From Phytophthora quininea (lineage: Eukaryota; Oomycota; Peronosporomycetes; Peronosporales; Peronosporaceae), in the NCBI GenBank assembly GCA_011947345.1, contig JAAVTG010000484.1, positions 1-56,910 of the forward strand: a DNA stretch of 56,910 bases, written 5' to 3'. A model generated the notes under the pieces. That model did no database searches. It was given only the letters and a program-made list of their open reading frames with translations, and had not been told where the DNA came from. Position 1 is the stretch's first letter, and each line of letters begins with the position of its first letter. The position numbers and the translations under genes were made by a program. This document shows positions 11,356-22,717 of the stretch, piece by piece.

Positions 11356-12090
11356 TCAAGACGGCGGCGCAAATGTCCCGGGGATGGCCGTGCGGTAGAA
11401 CCGTCGTCTGCTTTGGCGTCGAGTAGCGCAAGACGAGTGCCCAGCATAGCTGTTGCGTCCTCCAGACATCAACAAGCTGTTCTGCTGCCTCGAGTAGGTT
11501 TCCGCACTGCTAAATCTCGGATACGGCATGTAGTTGTTGTCGTGTTGCAGCATCTGCTGGAGGTTTGTCAAGTCGCTGCGCTCGGCCGCGACGTAGATGG
11601 TATCTCTCCAGCCGTATCGGTTCCAGAATTTAATGTTCCTGACCCACGTCTTCTTGGTCTCTGCATCGGTTGCCGTCAGGATCACCGAGTCGTTGAGTTT
11701 GCTGCTAGAGCTGCCGTCAGGCTGCAGGGTCAGCTTGAACGTGTTGACCTGAAAGGAGTGGGGTAGTGACGGTTCGTCCAGCTGGAGGTCCTGGTCCAGC
11801 ACCTCCACGAGGTAGCCACTGAGCTGCAAAAGTCGCTGCTTGGGTGTATCAGGTGTATCGTCTTGCGGCTCCGGCTCGTCCTCGGGCTGCTGGGTCTTCT
11901 CCATCTTGAGCACCGTCGAGTGCGTGCAGACTTCGAGCTTGGCCATGCGGCGCGGCTCCAGCGGCGGCAGCGCGCCGTCCTGCGGGTTGCTGACGGCGTC
12001 CGCGTCGTAGCGACAGACCAGCACGCCCGTGCAGATCTCCACGAAGGCGGCGGCGCGGTTGGCGACCACCAGGAAGCCCGCGCAGGTCAT
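11356..12090 (-). CDS. Pleckstrin-homology (PH) domain protein
   Basis: Single-exon frame of 244 codons from MTCAGFLVVANRAAAF. Residues ~1-130 contain a split, PH-like beta sheet. The ending is typical of PH domains: VNTFKLTLQPDG, then VILTATDAETKKTWVRNIK with the conserved Trp in the C-terminal helix, then FWNRYGW. PH domains bind phosphoinositides or proteins at membranes, so a membrane-signalling adaptor is plausible. The insert rich in Glu, Pro and Asp (QQPEDEPEPQDDTPDTP) would form a loop inside the domain. The C-terminal ~60 residues are polar and low-complexity. An in-frame Met 27 codons upstream exists, but the sequence between looks like leader. Confidence 0.72.
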   Translation of the reverse strand: MTCAGFLVVANRAAAFVEICTGVLVCRYDADAVSNPQDGALPPLEPRRMAKLEVCTHSTVLKMEKTQQPEDEPEPQDDTPDTPKQRLLQLSGYLVEVLDQDLQLDEPSLPHSFQVNTFKLTLQPDGSSSSKLNDSVILTATDAETKKTWVRNIKFWNRYGWRDTIYVAAERSDLTNLQQMLQHDNNYMPYPRFSSAETYSRQQNSLLMSGGRNSYAGHSSCATRRQSRRRFYRTAIPGTFAPPS

Positions 12091-12171
12091 GGCGGCGGTG
12101 CGAGATTCAGCGCAGTTCCGAGAATGTGAAGAGCTCCTATAGAGGCTGGCCGATTCGACGAAACGCGACAA

Positions 12172-12690
12172 GCCGATTTTTGCGGTAGAAACCAGACGCT
12201 GCGTGGGACTCGCTACGGTGATTTTCCGGGCTCCTAGCTAATGGAGACGCAGGAAAGAGGAACGAAATATCGCCAGATGGCGCTGGTAGTGATGGCAACG
12301 CGGCAAGTAATGACCATCGGGCTCGATGAGATGTGTTGAGGACCTGCCCGCAGTGTTCCAACAGTGCCAAGCAGACGTGGAGACTATTTGCCGTTGTGCA
12401 TGGATATTTCGCCCAAATATTTGGTTACCCGTATTCGCTCAAACTGTTTCCGATCGTGGAGATCTTCCAGCAACAAGGTGCAATTTGGACTGTTGACACG
12501 GCCATCTTTCGCTGTGAAGATTGACACTATACCGGTAGGTTTCCACGCAATGCAATCATGCTGCAGACCCACAGCCCGTGGGCATAACGCATTTCGTCTT
12601 CTACTCAACAACCAAGGAACAAACTCAAGACAGCCGCTCGAAACACAGTTTTGGCCATGAACTCCGCCGCTGCTATCGTGACCCTTGTCG
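12172..12690. other. Intergenic, promoter side of the PH gene
   Basis: About 520 bases with several short frames on both strands and no coding signal that I trust. It includes the upstream region of the minus-strand PH-domain gene. No repeats or RNA gene signatures were seen. Confidence 0.4.
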
Positions 12691-13089
12691 CTAACGCATT
12701 AGCAGAAGTAGAGGCCGCCGTACAGACCAGCAGCGAACATGTTCCAGTAGCCCAACGGGTAGGTAGCCACCGTTGAGAAAGTCGAAGCGGTTAGGACTTA
12801 AGCCGCGCCAACCACCCCAGTTGCCGCCACGCCCCCAGCCACCGAGTACCCGGTACTGCTCCTTGTGGTCACCAGTGCTCGATTCGTTGGCCGCGGCTTG
12901 CTTGGGAGGGTCGATATTTTCTTCCGATCCTGTGAACTTGACACCGTCAGGCACCGACATGCTCTGCGCCACCCCCAGGGCCTCGGTTGGGCTTCTCACT
13001 GCTGGCTGCGTAGTGGCGGTGGATAGCTGAATCACGCTCCTGCTGCTAAGACTGCATTTCTCTTTGGCGCATCGGATGCGTTGCCGCAC
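12691..13089 (-). pseudogene. Remnant of a Gly/Trp-rich (possibly secreted) protein
   Basis: A minus-strand frame encodes a Gly/Trp-rich segment (LGGWGRGGNWGGW) like those ending many small oomycete secreted proteins. Near 12758 the coding signal moves to another frame, whose end reads YPLGYWNMFAAGLYGG with a final Cys and stop. The move equals one extra base or two missing bases. No clear signal peptide lies directly upstream in either frame, and the N-terminal part (RSPTEALGVAQSMSVPDG) is unremarkable. Either an upstream signal-peptide exon was missed or the gene is broken at both ends. The function is unknown; similar low-complexity proteins are often wall- or matrix-associated. Confidence 0.4.
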
Positions 13090-14265
13090 AACCCTGAAAT
13101 GAAGGTTGCTTTGCCAGCGTGGATAATACTCTTTGTTTGCGTCGGAGACTTGTTGTTGTCATTTTTGAGCTCGCAAGCAAACCCGTTAACGTACAGTATC
13201 CTCATGCAGGGCGGACCTCGCCGTGTGGTTCCGGCAATTGCGGCGAGCCGACTTGTCTGCGAGCGTTTCGGTGGTCTGATTTCCACCGACAACGTGCCGT
13301 TGCCTTTGACGTGCCTTTGGTTCGTGGGCCGCCACGACAACCTCCTAGTCAACGCGCCCTCGTTCATCTCCTGAAAGAACCAGCGCGTCTACAACGGTAA
13401 CAATTGCTAGTGCCGGCAAACTGCAAGCGCCGAGATCTTGACCACGCCACTGCACGAAAGGTCACTCACTGCTCCACTGTCGCGTTGCACCGCTAATAGA
13501 GATAGCGCCGCGGGCAGCGAGGCAATCTCGTCCTGCGAGGCAGCAGCGCAGTGCACTTTAGCCACAGCCAAGCGCTGCTCCTAATTTATTCGCTCGCAGC
13601 GAGCACAACATCGACGGCTGCCGCTGGGGCTCAATCTCAAGTGTCAAAATGGCAGCGGCAGACTGCTGCAGACTGCAGATTGTCGAGGCAGTCCAACGCA
13701 GCGTGGCGAGTCACTAGTTTTTCTTGCGACGACGCTCGTCGGCAGCAATGTGACGCAACTGGGCCGCCGCACGGTCCCGTGCCATTCGCGCTCCCCAGCA
13801 GCGCTGAGGAAACGAACTGCGCGCACAAGTTGCCTTTGTGGCCGACATGAGCCCAAACCGTTTCCGTCAGTCAAGCGTCCCTTTCTCTCTCACTTGACTA
13901 AAGTATGCCCACATCTTGAAGTTGTTCTGCGGAAACGCTCTTCAGCGGCAGGCGGGGCGACATCTCTCTTTGAACTCCACTTCACTATTTTTGCTTTATC
14001 CTTCTCCGGCCTCGTCCGCTCTCGGATCCCTTCGCCTACACAGTCTCGCATTCGCCGTTCCGCGCTATAAGTAGCAGACGCCGAGGCAGCAGCAGCTTGG
14101 GACAAGGAGCGCCGCGCGTTGCCCTCCACACTCAGAGAAACGACTTTCGGCGTCACTTGCGCTCTGTCATTGGCCCGCCCACAACTCGGAGGAAGCTCCT
14201 TCCTTCCGCTTATACACTCGCAGCCCCTCCCCAACCGACCCCCTTCCAGTGCACAGCGCCGCGCC
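13090..14265. other. Intergenic region and promoter of the kinase gene
   Basis: About 1.2 kb, GC-rich near its right end. A TATA-like GCTATAAGTAG lies near 14064, and an inverted CCAAT element (ATTGG) near 14169, both upstream of the kinase start at 14266. A plus-strand frame beginning at 13099 has a signal-peptide-like hydrophobic start but no further support. Confidence 0.4.
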
Positions 14266-16106
14266 ATGTTCGGGGGCGCTAACAACAACGTGCAGTTCGT
14301 GCCTGGCAACTACAGCGTCGACACGGACGACGACATGCTCTGCGACGAGCCCAACGTGGTGCTTACGCGCTCGTCCCCCACGCCGCACCTGCTGGCCGTG
14401 GCGCCCGTGGCCCGCGTGGCCGAGATCAAGGAGGAAGCCATGCCCTACGACGGCATGGACGTCGAGTACTCGACCACCGTCAAGACTGTGTCGGTACCCA
14501 CCACCACCACTGACGACGCCGCCAGCGGCTTCTCGAGCATCTCGGACAGGTTCCCGCTCTCGAAAGTGGGCAAGGTGAGCGGCAAGCACGTCTTCTGCAC
14601 GCCCCAAGAACCCAAGACACCCGCCCCGATCCCCATGAGCCGCCTGCTCAACGCCACGCCCGAGATGACCCAGGCCGACCAAATGACAGTGCTGTTGGAG
14701 GATGCCACGGTGGACGACAATACAGTCAAGGCCGAGCCTGAGGCCGCGGCCTTCGTGGCCGGCTCGAACGCACAGATGATGCCCGTGATGAGCGATGTCT
14801 ACAGATACCAAGCCACGGACGTGGAAGAGAACGAGATGGAGGTGAGAGGAATGATGGTGTTTCTCTGCTGTACCCAACAGGAACGAACTGACGAGTTTTT
14901 TTCTTTTGTTTTGCTTAGCAACTCCGATGGAACATTCAGGAGCAGGTTTTCCAGAGATACTTCGAGCAAGGACAGAAGTTCGAGGAGTGGGGCAAGCTAG
15001 AGGAGCAAGACACTCGCGTGTTCTTCCTCCCAGGCGGACGTCGAGACAGTATCATCGCCGAGAAACGGTTTCATGACAATGCCGTTCGAGATGCGATGGG
15101 CAAGGGAAATGCTACTTGGGTCAAGGAGCGACGGGAACGATTCGAGGAGGAGATCCGCCTGTTCTACGTAAGTCGATGTCCTTTGACATTACTGCATCGA
15201 TCTCCATTCTAACTTTCCTTCTTGTTACAGCGCGAAGAAACTCGCCACAAGCAGGATCTGATGCTAACACGTCTGGAGAAAGTGTCTCCGTTCTCCAAGT
15301 TCCCCATTCTCGGCAACCGATTTCTGCTCCTTCGCCTCCGGGGCAAGGGAGGCAACGGCGAAGTTTGGGACGTCATCGACTACGCCAACAATAAGCAGGC
15401 CTGCGCCCTCAAGCTGTCGACTTCCATTCGCCACGCCCAGCGTGAGCACCAGACCCACTCCAAGCTCAACCACCCCAACATCGTCCAAGTGGGCGAGGTG
15501 CCCTTCCTCATCCGCTACCAGCAGCAGCAGTACACAGCCTTCACTGTGGCCAGCGTTCAGTCTGACCTGCAGCAGCTCATCGAGATGTTCGAGTTCTTCG
15601 ATGATGACTCTGCGTACAAGGTGCTCTCGCAGCTGCTGAGTGCTCTCAAGTACTTGCACGAAGATGTGCGCGTGGCTCACTACGACCTGAAGCCGTCCAA
15701 CATCCTGATCGACCATGACGGGTGCGTGAAGCTGACAGACTTTGACTTGACTCGCGACGCCAAGGCTCCGACCTCGAACTCGACGGTTGGCACGCTGCGC
15801 TACCTTCCTCCCGAGTGCTTCCGGCCCAACCGAGGCGACTGCGAGGCCACGGCTGAGAAGGCGGACATGTGGATGGTGGGCATTGTGTACTGCATGATGG
15901 TCACCGGCAAGCACCCGATCTGCCCCGACAAGTCGACGCCCGCTGACGTCAAGTCTTCAATGTCCCAGTACACCGGCGAGCTTCGATACGCACGACCCAT
16001 TTCAGATCTGTCTCGATGGATATTGCAAGGATGCCTCCACCCGGACCCGCGGTGTCGGCCGACGGCCGCTCAGTTGTTGGTGGCGTTGCAGAACGTGGTG
16101 CAGTAG
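14266..16106 (+). CDS. Tousled-like protein kinase with DFD in place of DFG
   Basis: Exons 14266-14841, 14919-15167 and 15231-16106 join in phase to give 566 codons. The first ~195 residues are Ser/Thr/Pro-rich and probably disordered; ~195-285 is a charged coiled coil (ERRERFEEEIRLFYREE). The kinase domain follows: glycine loop GKGGNGEVW, Lys in ACALKLS, catalytic loop HYDLKPSNIL, then LTDFDLTRD where DFG is expected, and GTLRYLPPECF as activation segment and APE-equivalent. HYDLKP is characteristic of tousled-like kinases, which in animals and plants act on histone chaperones during DNA replication. The third residue of DFG is Asp here, which is unusual and may alter Mg2+ coordination. Other catalytic residues look intact, so an inactive kinase cannot be concluded. 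Confidence 0.88.
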
Positions 16107-16266
16107 ACCTTTGCGTTGACCAGCCAAACCACAGCGGAAAGCTGCTGTACATACCACGACACCCAATCGTCGTATTTTGCGCGTGTACACTAGACGCATG
16201 GGTTTGCTGCCACCGGTAGCCTGCCTCTAGTACCATTACGATCATTTATTTAGCCGCTAGGCAAAA

Positions 16267-17475
16267 TCAAATCGAAGTACAATTACAATTTCCATCGATT
16301 GTCTTCACGACCGTCTTGCGAGCTGCTAATTGCGACCAGTTGTGCCCGCAAAAATGCCTGAAGCGCGCGAACTTGTTTGGCTCGTCGATCTGAAAGCGAC
16401 GCCGATTGCCACACGCGTCGCTGAAAGCCACGCCAACGGAATACAAGAACAAGCCCATTCCACGGACTACTGCCGACTGTGCTTCTTCAGTTCCTTCCTC
16501 CTTATCATCTCTCTTATCGATATGGTACAGATCGTCGCCGACAATCGGATGGCCACTGCGTGCAGCGTGAACACGAAGCTGATGCTTACGTCCGGTGAGC
16601 GGCCACAGGTCCGCAGTCGTTATCCAGCCGTACCGCGCACTACAGCACAAGAAAGACAGAGCTAAGATTCAAATGGCGCAAGCAGGAGGAAAAGACAGTC
16701 ACTACCAACCTGCGTGTCGTGGTCACCACTCGCATCGCAGTGAGGCAACCTTTCCCGTCGATTGGCTCGTCGAAGAACTGCAATTCATGTCGGATCGCCT
16801 GCAACGCATGGGGCAGCACAGCAGCACCAGCAGGACTCGGCCCCTTCACCACCTTGTCATCTTCTACTTTGCCCACCAGAATCGCGCGGTACTGCTTCAC
16901 GACGGAATGCCGCTCGAATTGGGCCGACAGCTCCACCTCCATCTTTCTCGTTTTGGCCACGAGCAGCAGTCCTCCCACGCGGTAGTCCAAGCGGTGCACC
17001 GCATGCGGAACGGGCAGCACAAAGTCGGCCTTTTCGCATTGGTTCTGCTGCAATAGCAGCGTCAGCGCGCTCTCCGTCGTCCGCTTGCCTCGGCCTTTGA
17101 CGTGGATACCCACGGGCTTGACCACCACCGCCAGCATGTCGCTCTCATACACGACTCGCAGTCCTTGCGTTCTGCACACCCTCAACCACTTTTGTGCTTC
17201 TGCATCGTGTAAACCGTCGTTATGAATTGCAAGAGCGTGTGGTTCGGGACCGCAGTTGGCCAAAATGTCGCCCAGAGCTGCTCGAGTAAGAGTGGGCACT
17301 TGCTTCTGCCCGTTGAGCAGCAGCGTCCCCGCTTTCCGCGCGCGTTTCGCCTTGGAGACGGTGCCCAGTTCGGGAATACGTGTGCAGCGACGCTCGTCCA
17401 TTGCTGCTTGTCCTGCGCGGCCACCAAGTCCGCAGACGTCACCACGTGCTCGTGCCATGAAGGTGGCGTCGCCAT
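16267..17475 (-). pseudogene. RluA-family pseudouridine synthase, one frameshift
   Basis: Exon 1 (17475-16710) and exon 2 (16639-16267) are separated by a 70-nt intron. Hallmarks are the catalytic-loop HRLDYRVGGLLLVAKT with the essential Asp, and LWPLTGRKHQLRVH with ARSGHPIVGDDLY after the intron. The enzyme family isomerises uridine to pseudouridine in rRNA or tRNA. Coding begins at MATPPSWHEHVVTSADL, then changes frame at about 17363 near a CCC run; the continuation reads PELGTVSKAKRARKAGTLLL. That change equals loss of one base, so the gene is either truncated by mutation or carries a consensus error. If instead translation starts at 17458 in the downstream frame, the whole protein is intact but has an odd N-terminus. 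The overall enzyme call is secure. Confidence 0.82.
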
Positions 17476-19172
17476 TTTCCCTCGAATTGTGTAAAGCACC
17501 ACACTAAAAGATTGACACAAAGTCGATGTTGGTATTCCTGCAGCAAATACTCCTGCTGTGTTGATCGGAGCCCTTGATGGAGTGTCGACGCGGGCGTGCT
17601 GGACGCGGAGGTTAAAGCTTGCAGCGCACGGCAAGCCGGTGAGCCAGAAGAGCCTCCTGTGCAGCAATGCATCACGGCAACAAGCTCGGGTCAAGGAGGT
17701 GCCCTCCACTTCAGTTTTGCGTTAGTCGATCTTTTGGACCATTTTCGCGCGGCGGCAAGATACAGTTGCTGATCGACTCGATGATTGATCTCCGACGCGC
17801 GAACTGTCTGCGTCGTAGGCGCATAGAGCGAAAGAGTCGGGGTGGACGAGCACGGTGAGCACGGTGAGCACTGTCAGCGGCTGTCTTCCGAAGGATTAGC
17901 GTCGCGTTTCCTCCGCTGCAGTCGCCGACGTAGTCTGCCGGTAGTGCTTGAAGAAGTGCTTCCTGCGCAAGTGTCTACTGCAACGCGGCCAGCCTTCATC
18001 GGTTGGCTGCGAACTGCAGAGCAATCGATCCGACGCGCGCACTCAGCACTCGCTTGCTGCATTAGCAAACGCCCTGGTGGCGCTTTACCGGCGGTGCTTG
18101 GGGCCAACGTGTTTCTGCAAAGGAGGTTCTCCCACGTGTAACCTGAAAAGATTTGATCCGAGAAGTTGGGCCAGCAAACTCACCGCTGCGACTCGCGAAA
18201 TTGGTGGTGTGTCCAGCTGATGATGCTGTTGCAGCAAGCTTGGCTGGTCGCTGGATGGAATCAAGCTATCACCAGACTGCCAGCAGTGCATGGCATCGTG
18301 TCCAGCATACCGTTTCGCGGTCGATTGCTCAGACCAAATGAACCGGTGTCGCAGCGCCAACCGAGACAGCTTCTGGTGTCTGTGAGCAGCGCAACACCCT
18401 CGACCGTCGAGACGACGAGCTTTGGGTCCCCATCGCTGACGAAATCTCGTCCCACAACGGCAGTGACTGCCGCAGTCTGGTGTGGCAATCGCGCAGGTGT
18501 GCTTGTAGTTGCTGCTGGACCTTTCGCTGCTCAGAGCAGTCCGGCTTGCATCTGCTTTCTCACGAAAGACATAGGGCGGCACCGGCCAGGAAGCAGCTTG
18601 GGGTTTCCATCGCGACAGACTGCCAGGAAGATGCAACCCCCAAGCCGACGGAGGCACTGCGATTGCTATATGTCCAGGAGCCAAACGGGCCTTGGAACGG
18701 CTGGGTCCTCCACGACGCTCGCTACTGATAGCGCATCAGTGGCAGCCCGATGGCCCCGCACGCGGCACACCACGTTCGACTGACCTGCCTCCTGGAGGCA
18801 GTCAGTTGCCACCAAGCACCAAGCAGACGCACCCGCAGCCAGCCAAAGCGCTGAGCGCGGGTGGGCTTACCTCTGCACCATGTCGCAGAGCCATTGCCAA
18901 CATCGCTCACACCACCAAGATGACCCTCCCGCTGGGCTGCAGCATGTGGGCCGCCGCGCTGACACGCAAGTCAAACGAGAGCTGCGGCTCGTTCGCCGCG
19001 AGCTTCGCCTTCCCCGCGACGCGGCGGCTTCAACCACAACGTCTTGGTCACAGACTGCGCAAGACTGTGTCCGATGGAGATTTGCAAGCTTCAAGCAGAA
19101 TTGTAGCCATGTTAAACGGCTCTCGTGCGTGGCCGCCAGAACCAGATTGAACACGTCGATCTTGCGCGCGCC
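17476..19172. other. Ambiguous region, possible decayed gene at ~17.85-18.73 kb
   Basis: Plus-strand frames in this stretch show short protein-like runs in alternating frames, for example SLAALANALVALYRRCLG near 18050 and EALRLLYVQEPNGPWNGW near 18655, ended by a stop at 18728. They cannot be joined without several frame changes, and no splice pattern fits well. I do not recognise the product. It may be a gene with several base errors, a decayed gene, or chance. From 18730 to 19172 only the promoter side of the ankyrin gene is expected. Confidence 0.3.
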
Positions 19173-19859
19173 ATGACGAGCTTTGAGCACCCGCGGCAGC
19201 AACAGGAGCCCGTGCACCAAGTCGGCGTGGACGAGCTGCACGAGGAGCTGGACACCACGCCCGTGCACGCGGCGGCGCGCGCCGGCGAGACCGAGGACTT
19301 GCGCCAAATCCTGCGTGAGGACGCCACGCAGGCGTTGGCGCTGGACAAGTACGGCCTCACGCCGCTGCACTGGGCCTGCGACCGCGGCCAGACGGAGGCT
19401 GCACAGCTGCTGCTTCAACACGGTGGCGACGTGGATGCCATCGAGAAGCGCATGTTCAAGCGCCGGCCGCTGCACTTTGCCGTGCTGGCCGGCTCGGAGG
19501 AGACTGTGCGCGTGCTGCTGGACCACCACGCGGACGTGCTCGCGACGGACTACCGCGGCTGGGCGCCGATCCACGCGGCGGCCTACCGCGGTGACGTGGG
19601 CGCGCTCACGCTGCTGCTGGACCACGGCGCCAGCGCCTCCTCGCAGCTCACATCGAGGCGCCAGACTGCTCTGCACGTTGCCGCCAGCCGTGGGCGTCTC
19701 GACGCGGCTCGACTGCTGCTGAAGCGCCGTCCGTCGGACGCAGGCGACGACCACCTGCTGGAGCTGGAGGACGATGAGGGCGCCACCGCGGCGCAGGTGG
19801 CCGCCTGCAGCGGCTTCGAGCACCTTGCGTATCTCCTCGGGGAGCGGCAGCAGCACTAG
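19173..19859 (+). CDS. Ankyrin-repeat protein
   Basis: Single-exon frame of 228 codons starting MTSFEHPRQQQEP. From about residue 28 there are five to six ankyrin repeats, recognisable by TPVHAAARAGETEDLRQIL, GLTPLHWACDRGQTEAAQLL, RPLHFAVLAGSEETVRVLL, WAPIHAAAYRGDVGALTLLL and TALHVAASRGRLDAARLLL. The last repeat is partial (GATAAQVAACSGFEHLAYLL). Ankyrin repeats mediate protein binding and give no enzymatic role. The short N-terminus is polar without signal peptide, so a cytosolic scaffold is likely. GC-rich, strongly biased codons support expression. An in-frame Met 16 codons upstream is possible but looks like leader. Confidence 0.9.
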   Translation: MTSFEHPRQQQEPVHQVGVDELHEELDTTPVHAAARAGETEDLRQILREDATQALALDKYGLTPLHWACDRGQTEAAQLLLQHGGDVDAIEKRMFKRRPLHFAVLAGSEETVRVLLDHHADVLATDYRGWAPIHAAAYRGDVGALTLLLDHGASASSQLTSRRQTALHVAASRGRLDAARLLLKRRPSDAGDDHLLELEDDEGATAAQVAACSGFEHLAYLLGERQQH

Positions 19860-21131
19860 CTCTGCAGAGCGCAGATGGCGGCTAGGAAACCCTAGCGAAA
19901 AGTTTGGTGCGGCAGGAACGGCATGTGACGGAGTCACACCAAGACACACAAGTGAATAAGTACAACGTGCCCAGATGGCTCCCCTTGCTTGCTTGTGTTT
20001 GCAAACTTTGCCTGGTGCTCGAGAGATGATGAAATCCGATCTGTCAACGAGCGAGGTTCAACACTGGATAAGACGACGTTGCAGCTCCGCCGCGAGTTAA
20101 CGCGTTGCCGAGCTTGCGCCGGAATTGGCACTTCCAGAGCAGTTCCGAATTGCTGTTGCGTGCGATCGTCACGCGAAACACGCCAACTCAGTTCTTCCCT
20201 GACTTGCACAGCGCTTGCTTGCAGCCTGCAGCTCTTCTCGCGTTATCTCTTCCCGCGACGGCGAGCAAGCAGGAGTAAATAGATTCGCGGTCGCGGCACC
20301 ACGTTTGACGCGGCGCCGGCTGTCAAATCCGCTGGATGTTAAATCGCCGTCGCCACCACCAGCACGAGCTCTTCGCCGCAGCTCCACTGCAACTCCATCG
20401 ACCAGCGCGCGTGCGTCGACGAGGTAAAACAGCAACGGCTGTAGACGAGTGCATCTGATCGACGGCGGCGAGCTCGCCGAGCGCAGCACGCCGAGCGGAG
20501 CAGCTCTGGCTCGTCGACTTTTTGCATGCTGAAACACGGCTCTGACTCGCTCGGGGCGGAACTTCAACTATGCGTTTCAGAGTTAGTGGCGCCAGCCTCG
20601 GGTCTGTGCGGACGAGTGTGCGTTCGGGGGCACGGACCAAAGATATCGCTCGACCCCCGAGGTGCCGCCAGCGCCGCCCCCGTCGAGCGATTGCCGCTGG
20701 CGGGCGGGCAGCCCCAGCAGCCCCACCCTTCCTCGTGCTTCCGGGCCGCAGCGTCGCGATTTGCCCCCGTATTCATCGGCGCGTTGTTGCCAGCAGCAAG
20801 TTGCCTTTTCGCGTTTTTCGGCGCTTCAAGTGCTGCGTCCGACTCGATCCGTCCCAACGGATTGGTGGGAGGTCCGGCATGCGCCACTTCGGCCGGGACG
20901 CCGGCGTGGTTGAAATTCGCGCGGGGTTCGGGCTGGCTTTTCGTCGGGTGTGGCGCCCGGTCTCTCGCCGCGCCCGTCTGCGCGCAGCTCACTTGATTTC
21001 TGTATGGCGCGTCGTTATACTCCAGCCTTGGCCTGCCGCCGGACGGGCCACGACTCTCAGAACGCAATTTCCCGGCCGAGAGCGAGGAGCGAGCGACTGC
21101 CAGCGACCCAGTGAACATCCCCGTGCATGCC
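19860..21131. other. Intergenic region, no gene seen
   Basis: About 1.3 kb. The left half is mixed in composition, the right half (20560-21100) is very GC-rich with open frames in both directions. A 189-codon minus-strand frame (20564-21133) is Pro/Ala/Arg-rich without any motif and overlaps the probable promoter of the next gene, so I do not call it. Confidence 0.45.
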
Positions 21132-21722
21132 ATGAAGCGATCCCGAGCGTGCGACGACCTCGTGGCGCTGGCTCAGGAAGCCACCGCAACCGGCAGCAGC
21201 AGCGTAGGCTTCGACAGCTTCGGACGATCGCAGCGCTTCAAGCGCTCGCGCGCCACCATGGACAGCCCCGCCAGCAGCGGTGACGAGGCCGACGACAACC
21301 AGGAGCGCCACTCGCTGCAGTTCTCGCTGGAGCTGGGCGAACTCGAGTGTCTGGGCACCGACGTGGCGCTGAGCTGCTCGATGCCGGCCGGCGCCTCAGT
21401 GCTGGACGACGACGTGCTGCCGCTGCGCCGCAACTCGCGCGAGAACATGCTGTTGCGCAAGAAGAAGCAGCGCGTGGCCGAGATCACCAGCAGCTTCAGC
21501 GACTGCTGTAGCATCGCCGACGGACCCGTCAGCATGGCGCGGCCCGTGGCCAAGCCGCAGCCCCTGGCGCTGCTGGACACGCCCGAGACGCCCGAGCCAC
21601 GCATCCTGAGGGGGCTCTGCTTTCCTCGGGAGGCGCGCTGCATCGACCCGCTGGACAAGCGGCAAGCGGGGACCTTCGACATGTCGGCGTTCATCATGCT
21701 GTCCATCTCGCCCAAGCGGTGA
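21132..21722 (+). CDS. Unknown Ser-rich protein, possibly nuclear
   Basis: Single-exon frame of 196 codons starting MKRSRACDDLVALAQEA. The Met seven codons upstream is a weaker candidate. Features are two basic clusters (RFKRSR near residue 42 and LLRKKKQR near 109), a Ser/Asp/Glu stretch between them, and a hydrophobic beta-like element (LQFSLELGELECLGTDVALS). A C-terminal Thr-Pro run (LLDTPETPEPRI) could be a phosphorylation platform. Strong codon bias across the full frame supports coding. I recognise no family. Nuclear location is inferred only from the basic clusters. Confidence 0.65.
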   Translation: MKRSRACDDLVALAQEATATGSSSVGFDSFGRSQRFKRSRATMDSPASSGDEADDNQERHSLQFSLELGELECLGTDVALSCSMPAGASVLDDDVLPLRRNSRENMLLRKKKQRVAEITSSFSDCCSIADGPVSMARPVAKPQPLALLDTPETPEPRILRGLCFPREARCIDPLDKRQAGTFDMSAFIMLSISPKR

Positions 21723-22717
21723 AGACAAGAGAGAGAACTCAAGTAACCTATTTCAAGTATTAGAGCGGCCCAAGACACCCACGACGGGAGGCCGGTGCCC
21801 CCCTCCCCAGCCTTCGTGTACACTCCTCCGCAGACGACCACACCGAGGCGAGCGTCCGTCGCATTCATTATTCTCGACCGAACGAGCTATTTATTTCGAA
21901 CGTGACTTAACCCCTTTACCCCCTATCCGGGACGTGCTAGTAGCTACCCCCTTCCTACAGCATCAGCAGGTTAATGCCGGAGACCACTGGCTATCCCGAT
22001 GCCACCCGCGGGCACACAGGACACTTGTGGTTTTCAAGGCGTCACGCCGGAGGAAAAGCCTTCGTCATGACGACTGTACCAAGGATTAACTGTTTCTACA
22101 GCTGGTACGCCGTCGCGTAGACACTTCTGCTTGATTTTCACCTTGCCTTGGAGGTTGAGAGGGGTCACTTGAGCTTGGAACGACACTGAGGAAGCCACGG
22201 GGCTTGGACATACAAGGAGATCCACCCTCAAGCTCGGGCTCGAGGGGACCTCTGGCAGCATAGCCTCCGGTCTTCGTCGCCAGATGCACACATCGTGCAT
22301 TACGCTGGAGCTGGAGCTTGGGTGAGCAAATGGCTAACTGAGCGATGGAAGCAGAGTCCGTCAAGCACTGGCGGCAGGCAGCTTCCATGGTGGTGGCTTC
22401 CTTCCATGGCGGCTGCCATAGTATGGAACTTGATGCTGTTTATTGTGGGGCTAGAGGGTTTAAAAGTCTTTGCCAAAGATCTCTCGTGTTTTCCTTCTTG
22501 ATTTTCATCGATGGCGAACTGTTCTCGCGACGGCGGGCAGAAGCCGTCGCTCATGGCCAGCAGCACCAGCAAGCACAGCAAGACCGACCATTAAAGCTGA
22601 AGGAGCAGGGCCCGGATCGGCAGCACCCATATGCGCCGAGAAAAACAGAGAATTCTCGGCGCTCAAGTTCAAGCGAACGCGACGTTTCGCTCAACCTTAC
22701 AGTTTGTATGGCCGACA
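21723..22717. other. Spacer between convergent genes
   Basis: About 1 kb between the stops of two convergent genes. Some frames on both strands exceed 80 codons but look like translated untranslated sequence, with no motif. Probably 3' UTRs plus spacer. Confidence 0.45.

Noticed and set aside
11054..11398. Plus-strand ORF of 114 codons
   Set aside because: No domain and antisense to the end of the PH-domain gene.
13099..13374. Plus-strand ORF with hydrophobic start (MKVALPAWIILFVCVGDLLL)
   Set aside because: Could encode a secreted peptide, but it has no further motif and is partly antisense to the Gly/Trp-rich remnant; treated as chance.
20564..21133. 189-codon minus-strand ORF
   Set aside because: Pro/Ala/Arg composition typical of GC-rich antisense frames; overlaps the promoter of the gene at 21132.
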